Part shown: positions 51,596 through 63,661 of the stretch, one piece after another
How the letters are laid out: each line of letters opens with the position of its first letter
How positions within the stretch are numbered: the first letter of the stretch is position 1
NCBI GenBank assembly: GCA_964017235.1
Contig: OZ024930.1
Span: forward strand, 155,558,221 to 155,622,220
DNA from: Sabellastarte sp. h YS-2021
Lineage: Eukaryota > Annelida > Polychaeta > Sabellida > Sabellidae
Direction of reading: 5' to 3'
DNA length: 64,000 nt
Translations under genes and position numbers: made by a program
The notes under the pieces: generated by a model
Seen by the model: the letters and a program-made list of their open reading frames with translations, nothing else
The model's database searches: none
Told to the model about the DNA's origin: nothing

Positions 51596-52078
51596 ACAAT
51601 ATAACAACGTTACATAACCCAGACTTATAGAAACCCGTGAAAATCCATTTAGCAGAAGTGAAATTCTACAAGATACAGTTACATTCAATTTAAATCAATA
51701 GTGAATCAAACAAATACAATGAAACGTTAGCTGAATTATATATAGCATTAATATCAATTCAATGTTCTATTAACTATTGCTGATTGTGAAGCACAGCTAA
51801 ACTGGCTCAACTTTTGAACATGTATACAAGTGATACAAGTGAGTAATTCAGTATTTGATATTTATATTGAATCATGAGTACATGACCTGTTATATTTAAA
51901 GCTTCTGACTTTCTATTAACTGAAGTAGTTTTGATTCATGATATATGATTCAGCAGCATTTACTTCATGGAAATGTTATCTGTAAAAAGGCTTACTCCTG
52001 CTTCCCATTACCATCTCTTTTTTTTCAAATACACAAAGATCTGAGTTCTACTGAAGTTTTAAAATGCTTAATGCCCTT
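51596..52078. other. no feature recognised
   Basis: AT-rich, no supported gene. Confidence 0.45.
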
Positions 52079-52724
52079 GTTCCACCAAAGGATTAAGCCC
52101 CGATCCTGTCGGCGACCCTTAATCGTGGGTAGTCTTGGAAAAAATGGAAAAAAAATTGACCAATGGGGTGGAAGACAGAATCGGTATGAAGGTCTGGGAT
52201 TAACTACAGATCGGCCTCAGGATGCCCCAGGAGGCCCCAGACAGTCCCTAACTGGTCTGGGACTAAGAACAGACTAAGCCATTTTTCTGGTCGGTTTGAA
52301 CCACGATCCTGTCGTAGACAAACCGACTGGGTCCCAGGACGCCTCAGGCCTCCTGGGACTAAGCCCCGACTAACCCAGGATTAAGTCCCGACCCCACAAG
52401 GTGTCCTGAGGCGTCCCCAGGCGTCCCCAGACCGAGATAGCCGATTTTTGCTTTGCAATGGGACTAAGGGTCGCAGGCGGCCTGGGACAACATAGGACTG
52501 TGTAAATTTGATCTGAGGAGGCCTGAGGAAGCCTGGGACTGGACATTTTGTTTATGGCGGGAAAAAATAATCGGTTGGGGTCGGGAGAAATATCAAACAT
52601 GCTTGATTTCTCACACGGCCTCAACCGACCACAACCGACCCTTACAGGAAGCCTGGGACTAAGCATATTTTTGAAACCGACCATCAAAAACCCTTAATCG
52701 GGAGCCTTAGTCGTGTGGTGGAAC
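52079..52724. mobile_element. DNA transposon-like element with ends TGTTCCACCA
   Basis: Left TTGTTCCACCAAAGGATTAAG-type end and right GTGGTGGAACA are inverted; CCC stands on both sides. The interior is more GC-rich than its surroundings and repeats GGGACTAAG, CCTGGGAC and CCCTTAATCG in both orientations, likely transposase-binding repeats. No intact transposase. Confidence 0.55.
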
Positions 52725-52892
52725 ACCCACATTAGCCTCATATTTTTGTCTGGGTTGGTATTCACAAAACGGATCAAGCTCCAGTTCAGCCAAAAATCAG
52801 ATCAAGTTTACAGCTGTTCATACCAAAGTTCAGCTGATTTTTTGGCTCAAATTGATCTTGATCTCTTTTGTGAATGTGGCCTCTGTCAATCA

Positions 52893-53145
52893 TAATTACC
52901 TCCATCTAGAGGTTCTCAGTTGGTTCTGTTCGTTTTTCTGTCTTTCTGTCAGTATGTCTGTTTATTTGCATGCGTTCACAAGAAGTGTGGAATGGATCTT
53001 TCTAATTTTCAAGTAATGCCTGAGCAAAGGAGGAAGTGATCACATTTTGGGAAAGTTCTGAATCATATTCTGGATATAAAAATAATCCTGAATTTTCAGA
53101 ACCATGCCCTTGTGGAGGTCTGCATTCTACAAGTGTTTTTTTTCT
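52893..53145 (+). repeat. dispersed repeat, fourth copy, 'ACCTCC' family
   Basis: Begins ATTACCTCCATCTAGAGG and ends GGAGGTCTGCATTCTACAAG. Same layout as 706-1035 but a single unit. A TA microsatellite follows at about 53189-53203. Confidence 0.5.
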
Positions 53146-53676
53146 AGGTATATAAATAGTAACCAATCAGATTACAAATCTCTGCACATATATATATATA
53201 TATACAGAAATAAACTTGTGCAAGTCCCAATTAGTGAGGTATAAAGGCATCAGTATTGACAGTTTGGGTTAAATCACAGAATCTAGGCGGGGTTAAAGAC
53301 ATGCTGTGACAATTAAACCTGAACTTTACGTGTCAGGTTCACGCCTGCACATACTCAAACAAGTCCTGCGTGGGTGCATATATAATCACATCTGAAATTA
53401 TCCCTCTGGGTACATATTAGAATGAGCATTCACTGTATAAATTGACTTGAGCAGAGATTGGCACTCTTGTGTACCAATTCTTTTTTTTTTCTAATTAACT
53501 TTAATATTACTTAATCTCCACTCAAAAGTAGACTCTAAATTGTGACCCTCAGAAGGATATTCAATCTCAAAGACTGGGGGACAAAAAGGTCAATGTCAAG
53601 AGACGCATGATTATATGAGGGAATCACAGCATACAGCCTCCATCATTGAAAAGCTTTTCTTCCATCCCATCGCACG

Positions 53677-53913
53677 TGTATATATATTTATTTATTTATT
53701 TGGGGTTTTACATCGCTTTCAACGCTGTACAGGTCATATCACGACGGGTAGTTGGAAGGGCAGAGGAAACCAGTACATACAGTTCGTCAGGGTTCTGTAC
53801 TGTAAACTGACGACCAACGGCAAGCAACTACCAGCTTTCCCACTTGCTGGGAACCGAACCCCGGCCTCAGAGGTGGGAGGCAAGAGTGTTACCACTCTGC
53901 CACTGTGGCCCCC
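53677..53913 (-). mobile_element. tRNA-derived SINE
   Basis: On the minus strand the head reads GTGGCAGAGTGGTAACACTC (A box) and GGGGTTCGGTTCCC (B box). A body follows with the inverse of 'aggtcatatcacgacgggtagttgg', and the tail is ATTT-rich (AAATAAATAAATAAAT). An older copy is at 17120-17310. The overlapping open frame is not a gene. Confidence 0.8.
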
Positions 53914-56667
53914 GTATGTGGATATAGACGTAAGTGTTCTACGAATATTGTTGAAAAATATGAGAGATTTGCATGTGCAAGGTGTATTCTCTCAATGAAA
54001 GTGTCAATTCTTGAATATCCAATAACAGACTGCACCTGGCTTCAGGCCACAGTGGGTTTATATACATGCAAGGTACACGTGAGTGTATCTTACATCAGCT
54101 GTAAACCCTGTAAGTAACTTGAGAGGACGTACAACGCTAGCAAGGAAAACGCACGTGCCCAAGTCTCTTGTAAATTCCCCTTGAAAATGGATACATTTGT
54201 AGCCATGCTGCGAGCACGTAGAGAATAATTTGCATGCTAATTCTCTGCAACCTCGAAATTCTGTTATAAAATCGTACGTATAATTTTAGTGTCCCTTGCA
54301 AATTAGCCCATTTTTCTCTACAACTAGGTCGCACATGCACGTACCATGGGATGTAAGAGAGGCTAATTAAGATTTTTTCCCGTGTATTTTATTCTTACTA
54401 TAAACGACTGTCTTTGATATGAACAGATTGTGATTTCCTGTTATCATAAGTCATATATATCACGTCATGCACAGTTTTTCAATGGCCTGTCTTAGTAAGT
54501 GTAGCAAGCATTCTCGTTCCGAACAGTTTAAACAATCAAAAAAGTATCATCTTGGCAGATTATTGGCTAAAACAAATATTGGACATTCTTTGAATCTTAC
54601 TGGAATACATATACTTGACATTAATGTTGCTCTTACGTCATCAATTCTGCATTCAATGAACTAAACCTACAAATACCTCAGCACACGTGTACACCCACAG
54701 GTGACTTATAGAACTATATACCTCAGTAGTTATCGCAGGTAAAGCTATTTGTCATTTCAGACAACTCCCAGATAATCCCACTGCTTTCTGGCTGTACTAA
54801 GCTTTGCACAAATTGCAGCACATGAATTAATAGATTGACTAAGATACAGAAAAAATAAAAGTAAGACAGATTCTGGTAAGAACACGTAGAATAGAAACTG
54901 AAGGATGGGAAATTGAATTCATACTTAGTTAAAATGGATATCAAAATCTATATCAATAACGAATATAATGTTTACAGAATAGTTAAGTGGAAACCGTTGT
55001 TTGAAGTATAAAGTAAAAAAAATAACAAAACTCCGTTACTGATATGAAAGAAGAAACACTTTGTCTCCAGTGAACATTGAGTTAATGGAAGTATTCAATT
55101 AAACTGATAGATTTAACAGGTAATTTAAACAGCAACAAACGAACAAAAACAAAGCCATTCCGAGGACTGGAATGGTCAGCGTTAATCACAACCAAAATAT
55201 TTTTGTATATTTTTTGGATATACAAAATTTACCACATAACTGATAGTATTAATATATTCATGTATTGATCCATGGATTATTGTTCTGTGGTTACTGTGTA
55301 TAGATTTCCGCTTCTTGTCTCAAGAGAGACATTTAATAGAAAGTGAGCTATGTGCTTTTACTTAAACGTACACGCCTCTAAATGGCTCTTATTAAATAGA
55401 AAAAGAAGCTTAGAGGTTTTTGCTTCATTTTAAGTATCGTCTCCATTGTTTACATTCAACCTGGAGTAGGTTTGTTTGGATTACAAATTTGGATTAAACA
55501 GGAGCTGCATATTATAAAGGAGCTATTTGTCTCCAAGCTATTTATGGTATATGGAAACGGGGATTAGAGATTTCAGTTAAAGGACACCTCTGCATGCTAT
55601 CAGATCTGCTATTCATGAAGAGTCTGATTATTTTCTTCTCATTTTAAACAGTTAAATACGTGCTCGTGTTGGGATAAAACTTTTAAAAGGAGTTTGGTAG
55701 GAATCAATGTAACAATGCTACATTTGTGTTGTATATGGGTCACGGTGGACCAATTTCAATAGGACTTTAACAAACGCAAAGTTTGGCTAAACTTGAAAAG
55801 AAATCAAGAAATAATTTGCACAAAGGAAATACTCTATAAATGTTACAATAATAAAGAGAAAACAGACCACCTGTTGTTATGTTGATAATATACTTTACAA
55901 TCTGTATGGGAACACTTTTAAGTAAACCATCTTTTGTATTTTGAACAGTACTTACATCAAGAGAGGACTGGTTGACAATATCATCAGAATTGTCGCAAGA
56001 TTTTCTTTACATTAAATGACACATCCTTGCATCGTGCTTTCATGAGATAAATAGGAGGAGGTATAGTGTGTTTGCCATATATGGAAACCAGGTAAACATC
56101 GCCTTTAACTAAAAAGAGAAGAGACACATTGAAGCATGTATTATTTATAAGTATATAATTATGGGACTTTTCACCATGTAAAGGAATGTGTTTTTTCTCT
56201 TTTCTAGCCAAGTGGGTCCGTCATTCTGTGTGTTTTTTTTGGTTTATAATTTTTTTATGCTTCAAGGTATTCTGTGCAATTAACACTCATAGTGAGAGGA
56301 TACATGGACCGTTATATGTGGACAATTAATCACTGTCTAGTCGGATTGATAACAAGGATTTAATGCAAAATAAAACATTATGTGGTCAATTAGCAGAGTC
56401 CACAGGGAATTAGTCACCCTTCTCTGATTAAGAAGTTTCTTTGACTGATGTTCCTCAAATGTGTCAAAACAAATGCACTGGAGAAGTGAATACTAGTTTT
56501 CCCAAGGGTAACTTCCAGTAAGAACTTGAAAACTATTTCTGTGTGAAGGTTGCCTGGACATTGCCACTTGATTAGTTGTGAAGTATTTGTTTTGGATATA
56601 TAATTTTTGGTGAAGAAGAATGTAGGGGATTCTACAATGCTTGAATATATTGTGTAAACTGTGTTAA
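53914..56667. other. no feature recognised; possible 5' region of the downstream gene
   Basis: AT-rich. No exon could be supported. Confidence 0.5.
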
Positions 56668-56703
56668 TGAAGTCTAACTTTTTGGAAAGTAGTTAAAAAT
56701 AAA

Positions 56704-57651
56704 ATGTTAAAGTGGGTTGTTACAAGTGGACATAGCAGCACCTCTAAGGTTGCTTTAACTGGTGTTAAAACTATCAAAGGGACAGATACTAGTACGTCAT
56801 CAGAGACACAGAATGAATCTTTTGCCAGTGAAGAAACACAAGCAGATTCAGTTCTGGATAATTCTGACAGTTTAATAGAGTGGCAGGTGGGTAGTAAGGA
56901 GTCACCAGTAAAAACTGTCCATGGTAACGATGGTAATAACATTACTCTAAATGTCTGCCATGGCATGCATGCCGACTCTGGTATATCAACCACCAGTCAC
57001 TTGGAGGAAGACTCGTTTGGTCCACGGAATATTGATGAAACTGAAAATGACAGTGCAAGGCATTCTCAGAGTTCACAAAGTAGTGGAGATGATGAAGTGG
57101 TTGATTCTCTAGTTGAACTAGAGGATATCTCACAAATTAGTAAGAACAGTGGTCAACCAAGAATCTTATCCCGCAAAGCATCTCCTGCTTCAAGTTCATG
57201 TACAAACTCAGAATATGAGACCACTATCAGTGACAGTGAGAATCCTTCGTTGAATCCACTTACCAGCTATACTTGGTCTGCGATAGATTTCCATGACACT
57301 GATGCATCATCCTCTTCTAAGAAGAGACAATTAAGAAAACTCAAGTCCCAAAGTGCAGATAACTTTGATGCATACATTACAGAATCTCCGTCTGACAGTG
57401 AAGTGGACACTACCAGTCAGGCGTCAGAGTGCCAGTCTTTGGATTACACTGGACATTACACAGATTCAGAGCTTTGTGATGAGCAGCCAGTGACAGGTGG
57501 ATACTGTTCTGGCTCAGAGAGTTTGGATGAGGTGTTCCTGGCACAGAAGCATGTGGTCAGATGTAGACCAAGGAAACCAGTCTGCAGGAGAAAGAAGAAG
57601 AAATCCTTCTTCTTGGCTAAACTGGTCAGTTTTTTTTCAACAGTAAAATGA
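56704..57651 (+). CDS. unrecognised Ser/Asp/Glu-rich protein, 315 aa
   Basis: The longest non-transposon frame in the window. The ATG has an in-frame TGA 12 codons upstream (56668-56670), so it is probably the true start. The sequence is rich in Ser, Thr, Asp and Glu with many Ser-Asp and Ser-x-Glu sites (possible casein kinase 2 targets), and it looks disordered. Distinct blocks are KKRQLRKLKSQSADNF, YITESPSDSEVD and YTGHYTDSELCDE. A basic cluster (CRPRKPVCRRKKKK) then leads into FFLAKL. It has no known domain. The frame may end at the TGA or splice at CTG|GTCAGT (57624/57625), which would be phase 0 and compatible with the exon at 63555. It could therefore be an alternative 5' exon of the rhophilin-like gene. 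Confidence 0.65.
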   Translation: MLKWVVTSGHSSTSKVALTGVKTIKGTDTSTSSETQNESFASEETQADSVLDNSDSLIEWQVGSKESPVKTVHGNDGNNITLNVCHGMHADSGISTTSHLEEDSFGPRNIDETENDSARHSQSSQSSGDDEVVDSLVELEDISQISKNSGQPRILSRKASPASSSCTNSEYETTISDSENPSLNPLTSYTWSAIDFHDTDASSSSKKRQLRKLKSQSADNFDAYITESPSDSEVDTTSQASECQSLDYTGHYTDSELCDEQPVTGGYCSGSESLDEVFLAQKHVVRCRPRKPVCRRKKKKSFFLAKLVSFFSTVK

Positions 57652-60218
57652 TAGCTATAATGGCCAAGTGGTTATGTATACAACACTAAATTGTTCTTTA
57701 TATAAAAAATGGTAATCTTTTCTAGTAAAAAATCAAGCGGGAGCAGGGGACAATGGCACTTGTAACATAAGCTTTTCTTTGCAAAATTGATCGAGTTTTA
57801 AACAGCTATGTCAAATTTTCATAAAAACACAAGGACATAGTTGTTACAATAAGTCTATTTGAATAACCTACAAAAAATAAGGTGAGTAGATCCAAGTGAA
57901 ATGCGATGGTCTGTAGCAAAATGTTACAGCTTTGTAGCAAAAGTTTCCAGCCTATATTTCAATATAGGTTAAATTAATATTTAGTTTCTAAATTGAGTGT
58001 GTAAGTACTGAAGAGTGAATGGTTTAATGTTATTTTCTGTTATGTAAGAATGTAGAAAGTCAAAATTATCTAGTTCAGCAATTCTATACGGATAATTTTC
58101 TTAAGTTACATCACATCTGGACCTATAATTTTAGAATGATACAGGTCCATGAGAAAAGTTACAAGTCTTGAACAGAGTGATAGGTGTTAATTTGTGCACT
58201 GACGTTTCTTGAATAATTTTCTTGAGGAAAAAAAGTTAGATTGGGACTACAATTTGAATTGGACAAATTAAATTGAGATTCGATTAGATTAGTTTGTACT
58301 TCACCAGGTAGTGTATATACTAGTAGTTCACAGTTTCATGATGATCACGTATAAACTGTTTTAGTATTTGCTAAGTTTAGCTGGGTAGAGCGAAGTAAAT
58401 TATTGCAGTTTATTGTAAGTAATATTAGTGTTATTGCAGTAGTCTATACTTGCAAAGAGAGTGAAGAGGCAAAAATCATAAGGTCAATTATATGGATTAA
58501 CTTGTGATGAGGCTGCATAAATAGATCACTGTTGGTAAGATAAATAGCAAACATGCTGTGATTATGTATTTACATAACCCCACAGACTTGTCACACAATT
58601 TCAGATTTTTTATACTCTGTTGCTTGTTGAGACATCACACTACATTTATGGACTTGCCAATACATCAGTTAACACAGTGTTCAACCTCTACCTATTTCTA
58701 CCATTAACCAGACATTGGTTTTCGCTGGTTATATTACTCAAACAAAATATATATAGAGTAGGAAATCTAAAATTCGCCACATATCTGAAATTCGCCACAT
58801 GTGGAAATACTAAAAAAAAAATAAATGAATTGAGGTGAGATTTGTTGAATGTACACTAAACTAAGGCTTTGTGAACTGAAAAATACCAATTTTAAGACAA
58901 AACATCATTTTCTACATAAAATTAACTAAGGTTTTAGAGGTGGCGAATTTTAGATTCCTGGCGAATTTTAGATTTCTTACTCTATATGTTCTCTTATAAA
59001 TTATAGAATTAAATTAACAGCATGAAATATAAGTTAAAACTTGTTATAAATATTTTGACTGTATCAATTAAAAGATGAAGTTTTCTCAATAAAAATTAGT
59101 ATACTAGTATTTTGTGAGAAGTTTAAAAAGAGGTTCTTTAAAAGAGATTGTTTTATTTGCCAAAATATTTAGTATACCATTCATTTGCCATGCAATGTAA
59201 CTTTCCAGAGCTCCATGGATGTGGATTTTATATCAGCTGTATGATATTTATGCATATGTTTAGCCGATCAAACAACAAAACAACAGAAAAGTCATTAAGT
59301 CACAGTTTACATCTACTTAATGAAACTTAAATCAAGTCTCTAGTGAGCAGTAAATGTTTTAAGGATAACAGTTTCAGTGACTGGACAACTCAAAAGTTGA
59401 AAGCACTTCAAACTTGAAAGAGTGATTTTGGAATGTATTCTCAAGGTTGCAAATAACAATACATACATCTTTAATAACCCATAGTTTAAGTCTGCTAGTT
59501 TAAGACTTATTTTAGAAAACCCAATCCCAACCCTGTTATTTTTATATGCATAAATATGTTTTTAAATTTCACCAAATCATTGATTGTAAGGAAAACTGTA
59601 TTTAAGTATTGGGATTTGAAAATGGAACTATCTTATTCCACCAAGTCGTGTCATCTAGTTACACACAAATAAAGGAGTATGTTTAAACAAGACCTGATGA
59701 AGATTTTGCATATTTAGGTTGTAAATATAATGAAGAAAAGAAGTTTTTATGAGTCACAACTTATGTTGATAAGGTGTCTTCCCCTGTGTACTTAGAATGT
59801 AGTTCTGTACTTTATTATGGTGACACACCCATCAGTTATGATTATCATAAGAAAGGGAAAATAGTTATGGTTAAAAATATACAGTTTCAGTAACTTAGGT
59901 TTCACTTGGTAGATATTCTAAATATGTCAGTCATCTCCCGAAACTGTGGCTTTGTCATGTTTTACTGTCCTTAAATCTTGACTGGTGTTGAGCCAAATGT
60001 GTTCATTTGTGATATATTTATAGCATATTTATGCATATTCTACCTGAGGATTCACTCAAAACATGTTTATTTATGTAAGCCTACATATTCACATCAAATG
60101 GTTCTGTTTAACCACAACCAAGAAGTATAATATATAAATAACACCTGAGAAATATTTAAATATGAATAAATTGAATGTGGCTTATAAAATGGTTAACACA
60201 TTAGTTTAAGATCACTGG
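57652..60218. other. intergenic or intronic, no exon recognised
   Basis: AT-rich; holds the MITE at 58754-58984 only. Confidence 0.5.
58754..58984. mobile_element. TA-flanked MITE, TIR TAGAGTAGGAAATC
   Basis: Left TAGAGTAGGAAATCTAAAAT and right GATTTCTTACTCTA are inverted, with TA on both sides. The word AAATTCGCCA occurs twice in each arm, in opposite orientation. 231 bp, non-coding. Confidence 0.75.
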
Positions 60219-60341
60219 ATGATACGGTATAAAACAATGGATATCAAGATGTATCAAGGTGAGGGAAATCTGGTCAGTCAGTATCAGGAAGATGTGGATA
60301 TTTCAAAAGTCAATTACGGCAGTGATATAGTGTTGGTTCAT
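60219..60341 (+). CDS. rhophilin-like gene, probable first coding exon
   Basis: ATG at 60219 follows an in-frame TAA. A second ATG is at 60237. The exon reads 41 codons and ends NYGSDIVLVH at the donor GTTCAT|GTAAGT in phase 0, which fits the next exon exactly. The sequence itself is not diagnostic; the assignment rests on phase, length before the HR1 domain and position. Confidence 0.6.
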
Positions 60342-63300
60342 GTAAGTACTGGAGTAGAATAGTGTGTCTTAATTTATATGCTTTAAAAAAGTCAGTTGGT
60401 TTTGTGGTCAGAGAATTGCATTCTAGAATTCAGTGTTTCTGGCCAGTTCCTTCTGCAGGCCTAGAGAATATGTATATTCATGGACAAACCCTTGTTAACA
60501 CATAATCATTGTCCTCATCTTTAACCCTGGTCTTGTAAAGGGGGAAGACCCATTCTTGAGAAAGTTTATGTTGCAAAATTTTACATTATCTACATTTTCA
60601 TATGTGCGATTGCTGATATGTGAACACAGTATTTTTCCTACTTCTGAAATGATGTGTGTTTTTTTTCTGATATTTGAAGGTGATTTGCAGTTAGTGATTA
60701 GTAATCAGGGATTGCAATTTTTCATTTTTACGTGGGAAAGAGTTTTTGCAAATAGGAGATTTTGCGTGCTTTCGTCCATATTTGTTGAACCTTGATTCAA
60801 ATTTGTGGGATGGGCCATTCAACAATACATAGGGTACACTGACATGGCAGACTGCGTGCACAGATTGCATCCATAGAAACAGAGAAAGCTTCTTTAATGA
60901 CAAGAATCAGTCTTTTGGATTGCTCAGTTAAAAATTACTTCTGTGTCAATATTCTACATACAGAATAGACAAATATTTCACACATTTAAATCTTTATGAT
61001 AGAAAATTGGAGAAACGCAAATCACACGTGTTAGAAAATGTACATTTTATAATTACAGCAATGTAATATTCCTTTGTATTTAAATTTACCAAGAAAACTA
61101 TTGCAATACAGGTGCAAGTCACAGGGGATAACTGGTAACTTAAAAGTATGTAAAAGAAGGGTATATTAATGAATAGTCAAATGTTTGCTTTATATCCACT
61201 TAGCAAAGACATTCACTTTACTGCCTGCAATTAGCATTGTTTATATCATTGTGGCTAACTTTTGTTTACCTGTACCGTTCCTTGCACTGAAGGTATGAGG
61301 TCAATGATAAACTCTCAGACAATGACCAACTAATCTTGAAAATATTATATTATTTCATTTGATAAATTCAGGTTCTCATTTATTTTATTCATTTGTTGCA
61401 AATGGTATCGTATTTCATTGTCAATAGGAGAGAGTTACAATGAACTCATTAAATGCATTGTTTACTAAATAGATGTTTTAGCAATGAGATAAGACTGAGG
61501 TAACATTACCATAAGTTAACAGTTTTACTGATAACACAATGCAGCTGATAACTGGTTAATGCATCTCTGGTTCTTGTTGCCATTTTCAGTTAGTTCCACT
61601 ATTGGTAGATTAATTGTGAGGTTTAAGAGCTGAGGGATTAGATTACGTGATGCCCCAGATACTGCCCACGGATATTGGTCATTTCCTACCAAGGCAACAC
61701 TGAACAGATCAAAAACTGCAAGAGCCTGAAAGTTGAGACATTTTAGAACTAAAACTAGCCTTGCAAAGACTTTGTGAACATCTCTGCCCCAACCATTATT
61801 ATCCAATCTGGGCAGTTGTACCTTTCTATGACCTGTATTTTGGGTGATACAACCTATCTTTGGAGTTACAAAACAAATCTTCACCACAACTTTCATCATC
61901 AGACAAATTTTTCTGCAATAATGGCCTAATTGATCTTGTTCCACAAGAAGATAGGTCCTATGAGTATTCCAATTAATCTTTTCTCCTTTTCAAGAGTGAT
62001 AATCCATGACTTGATGTAATACTTAGCTCACACAATTCAGTACTGATATTATGAGCTACATACGAAGAAAAAGCATTTAACTTTTTGGGATGACACAGTG
62101 CATGTCATGTTTTGGAGGAATGGCTTTTTCAAAATGTTTGAAAAATTTATCATGTCAACTCACATGCTAATAATGTAAAATGTGAGTGCTAGAAGGATGA
62201 AGGGGCGTGGGAACACTTTAAAGGGCAGTTCATTTTTTAATATGCACTAACCACATACATTGTCCATTTACAGAGTGATAAGGATAAGGTTGCCATACTA
62301 TAATTCAAATATGTATTAATACGACTGCAAAGAATTGTGTACACAGCCCTTTATGAGTGGTTTTTAATCATGGCATTCAGGAGGTCATTAGACCTATCTT
62401 TTCAGTTGTATAACTAATTGTTTCAGTTGTGTTGCAATAAGAATTTGAATGAGAGGTGACACTCAGTTGTATCAGACCTCAAGCTTAAAATGGACTAGGT
62501 CTTATGAAAGGTCCTTAGCATAGAACTAGGGTATAGATACCATGTCCTGCACTCTCAGAATCATATTTTGTATAATGGCGAGTTGCTATAAACTAAATGT
62601 AGCAGAGGACATTAAAAACACCACACCTTATAATTACCTGCTCTGCCTGGGTGTTTATTAAACTGACATTTCAAGGGAGGGTGGTGTCCTTTTCAAATAT
62701 ATACTGTGGCAGAGATACATTGGTTCTGTTTCTGTGAAATTCATCATCCGTGACAATCCTTTCATAGTGAAAGACTATCTTAACAGGAGTTATTGGGTTG
62801 ACGTAATTAAAATCAGAAAATAGTTGCATAAAAAGCAGTTATCCAAACTGATGGTAAAAATGCTGTAACAAAAGCATTGTGGTTTGCCTCTTTTAATATA
62901 CACAAACTCTTTTCTTTCATTTTGTAGAATAGCGTTTTTATTTCGCTTTGGCGAGGCGTAGTATCTGTAATTTTTGAACAACTGGGGCCAATTTCACAAA
63001 GGGACTTAAGCCCAGACTTAGACTTAAATTTAAGACTTTGGTCTTAAATTTTGTAAACAGAATGCTAAGTCTATGGTCTTACACTTAGCGAATTTCACGA
63101 AGCACCTTAGTCCATGAAATTGCTAAGTTAGTGGACTTGTGAAACAGGATTTAAGGGAAGCCTTGCCAAAGGTTAAAAATCCCCCTTCCTTTACTTAAGG
63201 AAGGAAAAAACAAAGGAAGCTTCGTGAAACCGGCCCCTGAAGTAAAACAAGATTTATCACCTCCATTTGTTTAAGATTGTACAATTTGGCTCCAAATAAC

Positions 63301-63554
63301 TCAATTTTCCTCTAAAATAACCTGATATTTAATTTTATTTGAAATTAAAGTCAACTTAACAGAGAATGATAAGACAATAAACTTATTTGATGTCTATTAA
63401 CGCTTAATATTTGGAATGGTACATGTTCTTTGGTAGTTTACTTACTGGTAATATTTAGTATAGTATATCTAGTCCTGTCACAGCTGGGTGAAGGTCAAGA
63501 TGATGCTTTGAAATTGGTTGGTATATTTCGGTAATCTCTGTGTATTTGTGGCAG
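60342..63554. other. probable intron of the rhophilin-like gene
   Basis: Contains the MITE at 62984-63237. A minus-strand frame at 61525-61944 has no recognisable content. Confidence 0.5.
62984..63237. mobile_element. MITE with TIR GGGGCCAATTTCAC, copy 2
   Basis: Left GGGGCCAATTTCACAAAGGG and right CGTGAAACCGGCCCC are inverted. Subterminal GACTTAG words are as in the copy at 35461-36038, but it is less than half as long. Confidence 0.8.
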
Positions 63555-63661
63555 ACTTCTGATGATACTGACCATGAGGACATCCACGTGAAGAGATCCA
63601 AGCTGGTGGAGCAAATTGATAGAGAAAACAAGCTGAGGATTGGAGCAGAGAACCTGTACAG
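63555..63661 (+). CDS. rhophilin-like gene, HR1-domain exon (gene runs off the window)
   Basis: Acceptor GTGGCAG|ACT, donor TACAG|GTATTA, phase 0 in and phase 2 out. It encodes VKRSKLVEQIDRENKLRIG followed by AENLYR. The pattern of a basic helix, then LR-x-GAENLYR, is the start of the HR1 (Rho effector) coiled-coil domain, with the GAENLYR ending characteristic of rhophilins. Rhophilins bind GTP-RhoA and also carry BRO1 and PDZ domains, which would lie beyond 64000. PKN and rhotekin also have HR1 domains but match less well. Confidence 0.75.

Noticed and set aside
53850-53910. Functional tRNA gene
   Set aside because: A and B boxes are present, but the acceptor stem and anticodon arm do not form and a SINE body follows.
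53615-53998. 127-codon open frame
   Set aside because: It overlaps a tRNA-derived SINE read in the antisense direction.
60223-60232. GGTATAAAAC as a TATA box for the rhophilin-like gene
   Set aside because: It lies within a few bases of the ATG, and inside the reading frame if the first ATG is used. That is too close to serve as a promoter for that start.
61525-61944. 139-codon minus-strand open frame
   Set aside because: No recognisable motif, no splice context, and it lies inside a probable intron on the other strand. Length alone is not enough in AT-rich DNA.
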